This document shows, piece after piece, positions 8,184 to 16,122 of a DNA stretch of 18,073 nt (position 1 is the stretch's first letter; every line of letters begins with the position of its first letter). A program made the position numbers and the translations under genes. The notes beneath the pieces were generated by a model. That model saw nothing but the letters and a program-made list of their open reading frames with translations. It was not told where the DNA came from and did no database searches. Origin of the DNA: an uncultured Alistipes sp. (GTDB taxonomy: Bacteria > Bacteroidota > Bacteroidia > Bacteroidales > Rikenellaceae). The DNA lies in assembly GCA_900549685.1 (NCBI GenBank), contig UROX01000036.1:1-18073 (forward strand), read 5' to 3'.

Positions 8184-8191
8184 CAAAAGTA
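8184..8191 (-). promoter_or_regulatory. Candidate -7 element for the alpha-galactosidase gene
   Basis: On the minus strand the sequence is TACTTTTG, identical to the -7 box of efp. No good -33 TTTG is found 19-21 bases further upstream. If used, it would give a leader of about 175 bases that contains the palindrome at 8029-8048. Confidence 0.35.
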
Positions 8192-8447
8192 GGCAAATTC
8201 TCCCGAATCCCACGCCCCCCTGCCGGAGAATCGTCCGGGAAAGAAGCGTTTTCAGCCGTAACGAACCCCACGGGCACAGCGAAGATCCCGGGATTTTCTT
8301 TCGAATACGTACGAAAACTCCCGTCTCCTGCGGTATAGGGCATTCGTCGGGAGACGTAGCCCTGCCACCGCCCGGAGCCTTTCCGTTCCGGCGCTTGCAC
8401 ATGCGAGGAATACCTCCGATACGACCGCTGGAATTCGGGCAATGGAT

Positions 8448-8478
8448 CAAATGAGAAACGGCATCCGAAGATGCCGTT
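8448..8478 (-). terminator. Rho-independent terminator of efp
   Basis: The arms 8457-8465 and 8470-8478 pair perfectly over 9 bases. On the minus strand the loop is UUCG closed by C-G (GGCATC-TTCG-GATGCC), a very stable tetraloop, followed by TCTCATTTG. It begins 42 bases after the efp stop. Confidence 0.75.
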
Positions 8479-8520
8479 CCCCAAGACATATCCACCGGAC
8501 GAAACCGGCGAAAACAAGTG

Positions 8521-9090
8521 CTAATCCTTGATACGTTCGTTGTACTCGCGCGTACGGGTATCGACACGGATACGGTCGCCCGTATTGATGAACAACGGCA
8601 CCTTGACCGTCGCGCCCGTATCGACCGTAGCGGGTTTGAGCGAGTTGGTCGAAGCGGTATCGCCCTTGACACCGGGTTCGGTGTAGGTCACTTCCATATC
8701 CACCACCGGAGGCAGTTCGGCCGAAAGAACGGTTTCCTTTTCGGTGTGGAACATCACTTCGACGACCTGTCCTTCGCGCATCAGGTCGGAATTTTCGATC
8801 AGATTGCGGTCGATGTGGATCTGTTCGAAGGTTTCGGTGTGCATGAAGTTGCATCCCAGATCGTCTTCGTAAAGATACTGATAGGGACGACGTTCCACCC
8901 GCACGGGTTCGATCTTTTCGCCCGCCGAGAACGTTTTGTCGAGCACGCGGCCGTTTTCGAGGTTCTTGAGTTTGGTACGGACGAAAGCCGGGCCTTTGCC
9001 GGGTTTCACGTGCAGGAATTCGACCACGGAAAAAGTTTTCCCGTTAAGCTCGATGCACATGCCGTTTTTGATATCTGCTGTCGTAGCCAT
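8521..9090 (-). CDS. efp: Elongation factor P
   Basis: The protein is 189 residues, the normal EF-P length, starting MATTADIKNGMCIELNGK. The three beta-barrel domains are recognisable. Domain I carries the tip loop VKPGKGPAFVRTK with Lys32 at the position of the modified Lys34 in E. coli EF-P. The C-terminal part includes GDTASTNSLKPATVDTGATV and ends INTGDRIRVDTRTREYNERI. EF-P binds ribosomes stalled at polyproline stretches and promotes peptide bond formation. The ATG at 9090 agrees with the family; an upstream in-frame ATG at 9180 would extend the protein through the promoter and is rejected. The gene has its own strong promoter and terminator. No modification enzyme gene is visible in this window. 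Confidence 0.97.
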   Translation of the reverse strand: MATTADIKNGMCIELNGKTFSVVEFLHVKPGKGPAFVRTKLKNLENGRVLDKTFSAGEKIEPVRVERRPYQYLYEDDLGCNFMHTETFEQIHIDRNLIENSDLMREGQVVEVMFHTEKETVLSAELPPVVDMEVTYTEPGVKGDTASTNSLKPATVDTGATVKVPLFINTGDRIRVDTRTREYNERIKD

Positions 9091-9113
9091 TGTATTTGAA
9101 TTGATTCGAAAAG

Positions 9114-9144
9114 CAAAAGTAGTTTTTTTTCTCGAAAATGCAAA
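9114..9144 (-). promoter_or_regulatory. Bacteroidota-type promoter of efp
   Basis: On the minus strand TTTG (9144-9141) and TACTTTTG (9121-9114) are separated by exactly 19 bases, a full match to the -33/-7 consensus of this phylum. The predicted transcription start, near 9107, lies about 17 bases before the efp ATG. Confidence 0.75.
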
Positions 9145-9179
9145 CCGCGCCCTTCCGCCTGCGGGCCGATACGGATACA

Positions 9180-11498
9180 TCAGTAGAACAACCCGTTCTT
9201 GTTGAAAAGCATGTATCCGAAGTTGAAAGTCAGAAACCAGTTCTGCTTATGCGTGGCGTCGTATTTCGAAAGCGTCAGGCTGACCGGTCCCACGGCCGTC
9301 TGGTAGACCAGCGACGAATTGAAGATGTAACGGAGCCTTTTGTGGATGTTTTCCTTGACGGCGTTGTTGTCGCCGGGAAGAAAGATGTACGCACCGCTCT
9401 TGAGGTAGAATTTCGGCCCGAATTCGAACGTGGGCAAAAGCCCGCCCCCGATGAACGTCCGACTGCGGAAGTCCTTGATATAGACCGACCGGCTGTGCGG
9501 AGTGGGTGTGAAGGCGGGCGAGGATATGTTGGTGGCATATTCGTCCGAAAACGAAGGATGGGTCGTCCATACGCCCTGCACCATGTACCCGAACGAAAAC
9601 CATTTGCAGACGGGGTAGTAATGTTCCCGCATAAACTGAAGACCGAACCAGTGCCGCGATTCGCCGCTGCGCACGATATTCTCGCCCAGAGCGACGGAAC
9701 GGCTTCCGGGCGTGAACATCTCGTTGCCGACGATGAAAATCGCCGACATACTTTGTCGTATCCCCCGGGTCGGATACATCAGGTAATTGAGTTCGTTGCG
9801 GTCGAACTCCACCTTGGCACCGAAAAAGGGGAAGCGCGTCTGGTCCATCTTGTCGTCGTCCCCATAATCGGCCGTCTGAAAATAGCGGTAAGTCTCCGAC
9901 CCGCCGTTGAGCCGCAGCGAAAGCACCGAAAAACGGCTTACGGGCATGGACAGTGCGGTCGTGGCATACATGTCGATCTGTTTGGCATAGGTCAGGTCGT
10001 TTCCTTTGCCCAATCCTCCGAAATTGCTTTTGAAATAGTTGTAATAGTTGAAGTTCAGTCCGTAATCGACCGCCCACGGCGATTGGAGGAAAAAGTCCGT
10101 CCGACCCCTTAGCGCCACGGATGTGTAGAGGGCGCTGAAATAACCGTCGAAATTGTAGGTCTGGAGGCTGCGGCCGATGCGATGGTATTCCATACCGACA
10201 TAGCCCTGATTCATCGACGTGGACGAAATGTTTCCGCCGAACATCACCTTGAAACTCGGCTTGGTGCGCATCTCGACGCTCAGACCGAAAAACCGCGTCG
10301 AATCGTCGTAAGTCACATCCGGATAGGCGCCTTCGATGTCGCCCGTCGAAAGAATCTTGAAATAACCGTCCTTGAACTTCTCGAGATCGAACACCCTGAC
10401 AGGCCTGTTCTGCTCTTTCTTCTTGCGATCCAGATCGAGCATCCGCCGCACGTAGAGTTTCTGGTTGTCGTTGAGTCCGGTAATGTCGTACCGGTCGAAA
10501 AACAGATTGGGCAGCGCATCGCGGTAGGCTTTACGCCGGAGAGCGAGCGAGTCGGGCGATTCGCGGCGGCCGATGCGTTCCAGAATCCGGGGCATGGCGT
10601 CGATGGCATCGCTGTACCCCCGGTCGATGATGTAGTCCACCTTCGAAAAGTCCAGCGTCGATACGTCCTCGAAAGCGTGCTCGATGAGGATGTCGTCCTC
10701 CGAGGGCAGTTCGTAATCGGTGTGCATCATCGTGAGGGCGAGGATCTGTTCCACGACATTGTCCTCCTCGGGTTTGCTGTTTCCTGCCGTACACTTGCTG
10801 CCGATGAGCACGTCCGGAGCGAAGTCCTCGCGAAGAACCTGCCACGGGAAGTTGTTGTACATGCCTCCGTCGTAGAGCAGCGTCGAATCCTGTTTGAGCG
10901 GTTTGAATACGAGCGGGATGGTCATCGACGCCCGGATGGCCTTGCCCAGATCGCCGTTGCGGTAGACCACCTCCCGCTGCTGGGCGGCGTCGGTGGCTAT
11001 GCAGCGGAACGGCACGAAAAGCCGGTCGAAATCGCCTCCGCAGTGTGCGTTGGCCGCCGAAAAGAAATCGACGAAAGCCATGTCGATCTGGTGGGAGGGA
11101 ATCAGGTTAGTCGGCAGATAGGCCACTTTCTTGCGCGAATTCTTCAGATCGAGCCTCAGCGAAACCATCGCCGCATTGGGCTGCTTGCGACGGAAATAAT
11201 ACAGATAGCCCGGTTCGATCTTGCCGCTCATCCAATAGTACACGCGGTCGGACTTGAAGATCTCGGCCATCTCGTCAGGCGAATAGCCAATGGCGTACAG
11301 ACCCGCGATGATCGATCCCATGGACGTGCCCGACACGTAGTCGATCGGGATGCCGTTCTCCTCCAAAGCCTTCATTACGCCTATATGGTACAATCCCTTG
11401 GCGCCGCCGCCGCTCATCACCAGTCCCACTTTCTGGGCCGGAAGTGTCGCGGTGCAGAACAACGCGAAAAGGGCAATTATGTTTTTTATGCGTACCAT
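9180..11498 (-). CDS. Patatin-like phospholipase fused to an outer-membrane beta-barrel (type Vd / PlpD-like architecture)
   Basis: The protein is 772 residues with an N-terminal signal peptide (about 1-21, ending LPAQ). The patatin domain (about 23-330) has the oxyanion loop SGGGAKG (29-35), the nucleophile elbow GTSMG with Ser59, and the catalytic Asp210 in YDGGMYNN. A POTRA-like linker is likely at about 333-390 (DITGLNDNQKLYVRRML). The C-terminal part (about 400-772) has alternating aromatic strands of an Omp85/BamA-type barrel and ends in Tyr (NKNGLFY). The family anchors a lipase domain at the outer membrane; whether that domain is secreted outside or stays periplasmic is unknown here. 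The start at 11498 gives the signal peptide; longer frames upstream overlap divergent pheS and are rejected. It is divergent from pheS and 89 bases before efp, which has its own promoter. Confidence 0.92.
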   Translation of the reverse strand: MVRIKNIIALFALFCTATLPAQKVGLVMSGGGAKGLYHIGVMKALEENGIPIDYVSGTSMGSIIAGLYAIGYSPDEMAEIFKSDRVYYWMSGKIEPGYLYYFRRKQPNAAMVSLRLDLKNSRKKVAYLPTNLIPSHQIDMAFVDFFSAANAHCGGDFDRLFVPFRCIATDAAQQREVVYRNGDLGKAIRASMTIPLVFKPLKQDSTLLYDGGMYNNFPWQVLREDFAPDVLIGSKCTAGNSKPEEDNVVEQILALTMMHTDYELPSEDDILIEHAFEDVSTLDFSKVDYIIDRGYSDAIDAMPRILERIGRRESPDSLALRRKAYRDALPNLFFDRYDITGLNDNQKLYVRRMLDLDRKKKEQNRPVRVFDLEKFKDGYFKILSTGDIEGAYPDVTYDDSTRFFGLSVEMRTKPSFKVMFGGNISSTSMNQGYVGMEYHRIGRSLQTYNFDGYFSALYTSVALRGRTDFFLQSPWAVDYGLNFNYYNYFKSNFGGLGKGNDLTYAKQIDMYATTALSMPVSRFSVLSLRLNGGSETYRYFQTADYGDDDKMDQTRFPFFGAKVEFDRNELNYLMYPTRGIRQSMSAIFIVGNEMFTPGSRSVALGENIVRSGESRHWFGLQFMREHYYPVCKWFSFGYMVQGVWTTHPSFSDEYATNISSPAFTPTPHSRSVYIKDFRSRTFIGGGLLPTFEFGPKFYLKSGAYIFLPGDNNAVKENIHKRLRYIFNSSLVYQTAVGPVSLTLSKYDATHKQNWFLTFNFGYMLFNKNGLFY

Positions 11499-11512
11499 TC
11501 GCAAATAATTCT

Positions 11513-11520
11513 TAACTTTG
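11513..11520 (+). promoter_or_regulatory. Predicted -7 promoter element of pheS
   Basis: TAACTTTG fits TAnnTTTG and lies 50 bases before the pheS ATG, in the 72-bp divergent gap to the patatin gene. A -33 TTTG at the usual distance is not evident. No matching box for the patatin gene was found in the gap. Confidence 0.45.
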
Positions 11521-11570
11521 TCTGTTAGACCGACGGGTAAATGTAAAGATAAAAATATAAACCACCAACG

Positions 11571-12593
11571 ATGATCGACAAAATAAACAACCTGCTCAAA
11601 AGGGTCGAAGAGTTCCGCCCGCAGGCCGCCGCCGAAATCGAAGAGTTCCGGGTACGGATGCTCGGACGAAAAGGCGAAATGAACGACATTTTCGAAGAGT
11701 TCAAAAAGGTTTCTCCCGAACTGAAAAAAGAGTTCGGACAGAAAATCAATGCACTCAAAAACCTCATCGCCGACAAGATCAACACGCTCAAAGCCGAAAT
11801 GGCCGATGCCGAAAGCAGCTCGGACGCCGCGATCGACATGACCCGTCCCGGCACGAACGACCCCATAGGCAGCCGCCACCCGATTTCGACGGTAAAGAAC
11901 CGTATCGTGGAAATCTTCGCCCGGATGGGCTACACGGTGGCCGAGGGACCCGAAATCGAGGACGACTGGCATGTGTTCTCGGCCCTGAACTTCCCGCCGG
12001 AACATCCGGCCCGCGACATGCAGGACACGTTCTTCATCAGCAAAAATCCCGATATTCTGCTGCGCACGCACACCAGTTCGATCCAGGTTCGGACGATGGA
12101 ACGGCAGAAACCGCCCATCCGCGTGATCTGTCCGGGACGCGTATTCCGCAACGAAGCCATCTCGTACCGCGCCCACTGCATTTTCCATCAGGTCGAAGGA
12201 CTCTACATCGACGAGAACGTGTCGTTCGCCGACCTGAAGCAAAGCATCCTCTATTTCGCCAAGGAAATGTTCGGCGAAAAGGCCCGCATCCGCATGAGAC
12301 CGTCCTACTTCCCGTTCACCGAGCCTTCGGCCGAAGTGGACGTGTCGTGCAACCTCTGCGGCGGCAAAGGATGCAACGTCTGCAAACATACCGGCTGGCT
12401 CGAGATCATGGGCTGCGGCATGGTGGACCCCAACGTGCTGGAGGCTTCGGGCATCGACTCGAAAAAATATTCGGGCTTCGCCTTCGGCATGGGAGTTGAA
12501 CGGATCGCCATGCTGAAGTACGGCGTCAAGGACCTGAGGCTCTATTTCGAAAACGACGTCCGCTTCCTTCGTCAGTTCGATTCCGTACTTTAG
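11571..12593 (+). CDS. pheS: Phenylalanine--tRNA ligase alpha subunit
   Basis: The protein is 340 residues. A coiled-coil N-terminal tRNA-binding region (about 1-80) precedes the class II catalytic core. The core has GSRHP (100-104), the motif 2 region GRVFRNEAISYRAHCIFHQVEG (split at 189-210) and motif 3 FGMGVERIAMLKYG (305-318). PheS charges tRNA-Phe together with PheT, whose gene is not in the window. Between the last two motifs there is a four-cysteine cluster, C260-x2-C263-x4-C268-x2-C271, replacing the short loop of E. coli PheS; it could bind zinc. The ATG at 11571 gives the usual start. The gene leads the plus-strand block and is 32 bases ahead of the TPR gene, so co-transcription is likely. 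Confidence 0.97.
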   Translation: MIDKINNLLKRVEEFRPQAAAEIEEFRVRMLGRKGEMNDIFEEFKKVSPELKKEFGQKINALKNLIADKINTLKAEMADAESSSDAAIDMTRPGTNDPIGSRHPISTVKNRIVEIFARMGYTVAEGPEIEDDWHVFSALNFPPEHPARDMQDTFFISKNPDILLRTHTSSIQVRTMERQKPPIRVICPGRVFRNEAISYRAHCIFHQVEGLYIDENVSFADLKQSILYFAKEMFGEKARIRMRPSYFPFTEPSAEVDVSCNLCGGKGCNVCKHTGWLEIMGCGMVDPNVLEASGIDSKKYSGFAFGMGVERIAMLKYGVKDLRLYFENDVRFLRQFDSVL

Positions 12594-12625
12594 CCAGTAG
12601 CCGAATCTCTCAAACTCCGCAGCGT

Positions 12626-14356
12626 ATGAATGGCAGGAACGGTCTTTTGATCTGTCTCATGGCGGCGATCCTGCCGACATGCGGCATGATGCGTCCAAAA
12701 AACGGCCCGAAAACAAAGAAAGAGGCCGCGACGGAGATCGTGCATCCGTCCGAAACGACCGCTTCCTACTACTACACGGAAGGCATTCTGCGCACCATCA
12801 CGGGCGACGATCCCGCACGGGCCGTCCGGGCGTTCGAGAAAGTACTGGAAATCGACTCGACCCATGCCCCTTCGCTGTTCGAACTGGCCGAACTGACGAT
12901 GGACGAACCCGAAAAGGCGCTCTCGTACAGCCTGCGGGCCAATGCCTCGGATACGTCCAACGCATGGTATCGCGCACAACTGGGTCAGCTGCTCCTCGCT
13001 ACGGAACGATACGACTCGGCGCTGAAGCTCTACGAATCGCTGTTGCGCATGTCGCCGGACAATCCCGACAACTACCGGTTGCTGGCCGCCCTGTACGAAC
13101 AGCAGAAACAGCCCGAAAAAGCGCTCGCCGTGCTCGACTCGTCCGAAAACCGCATCGGCAAGACGGAAATGCTCTCGGCCCAACGGCGGCAGCTGCTGCT
13201 CAACATGCACCGATACGATCTGGCGCTGGACGAAGCCGTCGAACTGGTCGAAAATTACCCGTACGACGATGCCAATCTGGTTGCGCTGGCCGAACTGTAC
13301 GCCGTACTGGGCAAGGACTCGCTGGCACAGGACGCTTACGACAAGGCGCTGGCGATCGATCCGGACAATTTGCAGACAATCGCTTCGCTGAACGATTTCT
13401 ACAAAAACAAAAAAGATAACGTCCGCTTTCTGGAAACGGCGGGGCTGTTGTTCCGCTCGAACGTCTTCCCGCTGGACATCAAGCTGAACTTCTTCGAAAA
13501 CCTGATCAAGACGCCCAATTTTTACCGCGACTACTACTTCCAACTCGGCAATCTGGCCTCGGCGCTGGCAGTGACCCATCCCGAAGATTTCCGGGCCACG
13601 GAACTCTACGCGAGACACCTCATCGCAGGCGGAAGGGTGGAAGAGGCACTGAAACTCTACAAGTCGCACCGGAACGATTCGGCCCGGCGCAAACAGATCT
13701 TCGCCGAAATCATCGACATGGAAGCCTATCTGAAAAGGCCCGACTCGGTGGCCCGGTATACGATCGAAGCGCTCGAATACTTTCCGACCGACGCGGATCT
13801 CTATATACAGAAAGGCAACATCGCGCTCCACTACCGGAAAGACCCGAAAGCGGCCGAAGCCGACTACAAAACGGCGCTCAAATATGCCGGCAGCGATTCG
13901 CTGCGCAGCATCGTGTACGGTCTGCTGGGCGACAACGCCCACGCTTCGGGCAACGACAAAGCCTGTTTCAGGTACTACGACAAAGGACTGGCCGCCGACT
14001 CGACGAACGATATGATCTGCAACAATTACAGCTATTTTCTGAGTCTGAGGAACGAACGGCTCGATCATGCGCTCGAACTGGCCCGGAAAGCCGTCCGCCT
14101 CTCGCCGAACAATCCCACTTATCTGGATACCTACGCGTGGGTACTGTACTGTATGGGGCGTTACGAAGAGGCGAGGGTACCCATGCGGCAGGCCGTGTCG
14201 CTGGACCGGAACGACAACCCGGAACTGATGATCCATTACGGCGACATTCTCTATGCGCTGAACGACCGTTTCATGGCGTCTTTCTATTGGAAAAAAGCGC
14301 TCGAAAACGGCTATGATACCCAAGAGGTCGAAAAACGGCTCAAACAACTCGAATAG
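12626..14356 (+). CDS. TPR-repeat lipoprotein upstream of the EnvC-like gene
   Basis: The protein is 576 residues. A short signal ending ILPTC suggests a lipoprotein anchored at Cys19, though Thr at -1 is less usual. The rest is helical with TPR units: clear ones lie near 46-78 (YYYTEGILR...AFEKVLEID), 113-146, 148-170, 216-247 (LAELYAVLGKD...ALAIDPD), 391-420 and 465-528 (ARKAVRLSPNNP, then DTYAWVLYCMGRYEEA). TPR proteins are scaffolds for protein contacts, so this is probably a periplasm-facing outer-membrane scaffold. Its stop (TAG 14354-14356) is one base before the ATG of the EnvC-like gene, which suggests translational coupling and shared function, perhaps in septal wall processing. The exact partner is unknown. 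Confidence 0.88.
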   Translation: MNGRNGLLICLMAAILPTCGMMRPKNGPKTKKEAATEIVHPSETTASYYYTEGILRTITGDDPARAVRAFEKVLEIDSTHAPSLFELAELTMDEPEKALSYSLRANASDTSNAWYRAQLGQLLLATERYDSALKLYESLLRMSPDNPDNYRLLAALYEQQKQPEKALAVLDSSENRIGKTEMLSAQRRQLLLNMHRYDLALDEAVELVENYPYDDANLVALAELYAVLGKDSLAQDAYDKALAIDPDNLQTIASLNDFYKNKKDNVRFLETAGLLFRSNVFPLDIKLNFFENLIKTPNFYRDYYFQLGNLASALAVTHPEDFRATELYARHLIAGGRVEEALKLYKSHRNDSARRKQIFAEIIDMEAYLKRPDSVARYTIEALEYFPTDADLYIQKGNIALHYRKDPKAAEADYKTALKYAGSDSLRSIVYGLLGDNAHASGNDKACFRYYDKGLAADSTNDMICNNYSYFLSLRNERLDHALELARKAVRLSPNNPTYLDTYAWVLYCMGRYEEARVPMRQAVSLDRNDNPELMIHYGDILYALNDRFMASFYWKKALENGYDTQEVEKRLKQLE

Positions 14357-14357
14357 A

Positions 14358-15563
14358 ATGAAGCTCAACCGACTGCTGCTGACCTGCTTTCTGCTTATCG
14401 TTCTGGCTTCGGGCTCGATGGCCCAGACGCTGGAGTCGTTGCGCAAGGAGATCGAACAGGCGGAAAAGGAAATCAGCATCACGAACAATCTGCTCTCGAA
14501 AACCCGGCAGGATCAGAAAACGACCGAAAAACAACTGAACCTGATCCGGACCAAAATCCGCAACCGCCGCAACATCATATCCAACCTCGAGCAGCAGACC
14601 CGACTCATCGGCAACGACATCGCCCAGAAAGACCGTACAATCGCCTCGCTGGAACAGGAGCTGTCGGACCTGAGAAAAGAATACGGGGAGATGGTCTACA
14701 ACGCCTATAAGAACTACAAGCTGAATAATTTCATGGTCTTTCTGTTTGCCTCGAAAGACTTCGACGACGCGACCCGCCGCATCGCCTACATGAAACGATA
14801 TAACCGCATGCGCGAACGCAAAGCGGTCGAAATCGACTCGGTGGCCGCGTCGCTGAACCGGGAACTATCCGCCCTGCAGGACAAGAAAAACGAACTGGAC
14901 GACGTCCACCGGAGCCGTAATGCCGAGCTGGCATCGCTCAGCAAGGACGAGACCCAATACAAGTCGTCTTCGGACAAGCTCCGCAGCGAAGCGGGACGGC
15001 TGGCTTCGGACATCAAGACGAAAAAAAGCAAAATCGACCGTCTCCAGCAACAGATCCAACGCATCATCGCCGAAGCCTCGCGGAAAGAAAACGCCCTGTC
15101 GAAAACGCGGACCAGCGAACAGAAAGAATACATAGCCAAACTATCCGGGCAGTTCGGGCAGAACAAAGGCAAACTGCCGTACCCGGTGCGGGGCGTCATC
15201 GTGGATACTTACGGCGTCCATGCGCATGCCACGATCAAGGGACTTTCCATCCGCAACAACGGCGTCAATATCGCCGCCGATCCGGGAGCCGAAGTACGCG
15301 CGGTATTCGAAGGCGAGGCGCAGGTATTTCTCATCCCGGGCATGGGCTCCGGCATCATCATCCGTCACGGCAGTTACATGACCGTATACGGCAATCTGGC
15401 GAGCGTGAACGTCAAGACGGGAGACCGTGTGGCGCTCGGTCAGACCATCGGACGCATTCCTTCCGGAAGCGACGACGACTCCTATCTGCATTTCGAGATA
15501 TGGAAAGAAACGCCGAATCAGGCTCCGTCGAGCCTCGATCCGGCCCAATGGATCAGAAGATAA
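14358..15563 (+). CDS. EnvC-like murein hydrolase activator (coiled coil plus degenerate LytM / M23 domain)
   Basis: From the ATG at 14358 the protein has 401 residues with a signal peptide (1-22, ending SMAQ). An ATG 45 bases upstream would add a polar stretch before the signal and overlap the TPR gene, so it is rejected. Residues about 24-260 form long Lys/Glu/Gln-rich coiled coils with a break near 110-150. The LytM domain covers about 272-401. Its zinc-site positions are mostly lost: the HxGxD motif reads NNGVN (300-304), the Y-x-H-L motif reads YGNL (344-347), and the HxH pair reads YLHFE (Tyr376, His378). It should therefore not cut peptidoglycan itself but activate amidases, as EnvC and NlpD do in E. 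coli. It is coupled to the TPR lipoprotein gene and 28 bases before ybeY. Confidence 0.92.
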   Translation: MKLNRLLLTCFLLIVLASGSMAQTLESLRKEIEQAEKEISITNNLLSKTRQDQKTTEKQLNLIRTKIRNRRNIISNLEQQTRLIGNDIAQKDRTIASLEQELSDLRKEYGEMVYNAYKNYKLNNFMVFLFASKDFDDATRRIAYMKRYNRMRERKAVEIDSVAASLNRELSALQDKKNELDDVHRSRNAELASLSKDETQYKSSSDKLRSEAGRLASDIKTKKSKIDRLQQQIQRIIAEASRKENALSKTRTSEQKEYIAKLSGQFGQNKGKLPYPVRGVIVDTYGVHAHATIKGLSIRNNGVNIAADPGAEVRAVFEGEAQVFLIPGMGSGIIIRHGSYMTVYGNLASVNVKTGDRVALGQTIGRIPSGSDDDSYLHFEIWKETPNQAPSSLDPAQWIRR

Positions 15564-15591
15564 GAAAACCCAAAATACCCAAGAAATCATT

Positions 15592-16026
15592 ATGCCGGTA
15601 CGTTATTACACACAAGATTGTACGTTCGTCTACAAAGGAAAAGGCAGAACGTCGGCATGGATCGGAGAAACGGCCCGGGAAGAAGGGCGGAAGACGGGCG
15701 AAATATCGGTCGTCTTCTGTTCGGACGCTTATCTGCTCGAAGTCAATCGCCGGTATCTGCAACACGATTATTTTACGGACATCATCACGTTCGACTACGG
15801 CGATCCCGAAACGGGTAAGATAACGGGCGACCTGATGATAAGCATCGATACCGTTCGGGAAAACGCCGGAAAATACGGCGTGACCTTCGAAAACGAGCTT
15901 CGGAGAGTCATCATACACGGCATCCTGCATCTGTGCGGATACGGCGACAAATCGCCCGAAGAAGAGACGAAGATGCGGGCGCTGGAAAACAAATACCTCG
16001 AACTTTTCGACCGGCAGGACCGCTGA
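15592..16026 (+). CDS. ybeY: Endoribonuclease YbeY (rRNA maturation factor)
   Basis: The protein is 144 residues from the ATG at 15592 (MPVRYYTQDC). The frame is open further upstream, but that part overlaps the EnvC-like gene and is not conserved. Family landmarks are EVNRRYLQHDYFTDIITFDY (50-69), GDLMIS (79-84) and the metal motif HGILHLCGYGD (109-119). His109 and His113 are the first two ligands. The third, usually His in H-G-x-L-H-L-x-G-Y-x-H, is Asp119 here, a change I associate with Bacteroidota YbeY proteins. YbeY is a metal-dependent cytoplasmic RNase needed for 16S rRNA 3' processing and ribosome quality control. It lies 28 bases after the EnvC-like gene and 96 bases before mnmG. Confidence 0.95.
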   Translation: MPVRYYTQDCTFVYKGKGRTSAWIGETAREEGRKTGEISVVFCSDAYLLEVNRRYLQHDYFTDIITFDYGDPETGKITGDLMISIDTVRENAGKYGVTFENELRRVIIHGILHLCGYGDKSPEEETKMRALENKYLELFDRQDR

Positions 16027-16055
16027 TCCGGAAAAACGAAACGAAAACCAAGCGA

Positions 16056-16108
16056 AAGGGAAATTCTGTCCGACGGAAACGATTCTTATCGGCCGGACAC
16101 TTTCCCTT
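16056..16108 (+). other. Structured leader between ybeY and mnmG
   Basis: The outer arms AAGGGAAA (16056-16063) and TTTCCCTT (16101-16108) pair perfectly. An inner stem GTCCG (16068-16072) with CGGAC (16094-16098) continues the hairpin around a 21-base loop. No T-run follows, so it is not a normal terminator. It ends 14 bases before the mnmG ATG and could affect mnmG translation or RNA processing. Confidence 0.45.
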
Positions 16109-16122
16109 ACCGATGAAGAAAT

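Larger units (their letters stand above)
8001..8520. other. Gene-free 520-bp stretch upstream of the alpha-galactosidase gene
   Basis: The stretch contains the efp terminator (8448-8478), a candidate -7 box for the alpha-galactosidase (8184-8191) and two related palindrome-like elements (8029-8048 and 8299-8316). There is also a weak inverted repeat CGTCTCC/GGAGACG (8322-8328 and 8350-8356). No coding sequence is convincing. The length suggests a long leader or a regulated promoter for the glycosidase. Confidence 0.55.

Noticed and set aside
8001..8672. N-terminal extension of the alpha-galactosidase frame up to 8672
   Set aside because: It overlaps efp and its terminator and reads as low-complexity Arg/Ser/Pro sequence; the signal peptide begins near 8000.
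10182..11528. 448-codon plus-strand frame opposite the patatin gene
   Set aside because: It is the antisense shadow of a protein with intact catalytic motifs.
11499..12389. Upstream extension of the patatin frame
   Set aside because: It runs antisense through pheS; the start at 11498 gives a proper signal peptide.
12590..14488. 632-codon minus-strand frame opposite the TPR gene
   Set aside because: It is Val/Phe/Arg-rich without domains, while the plus strand encodes clear TPR units.
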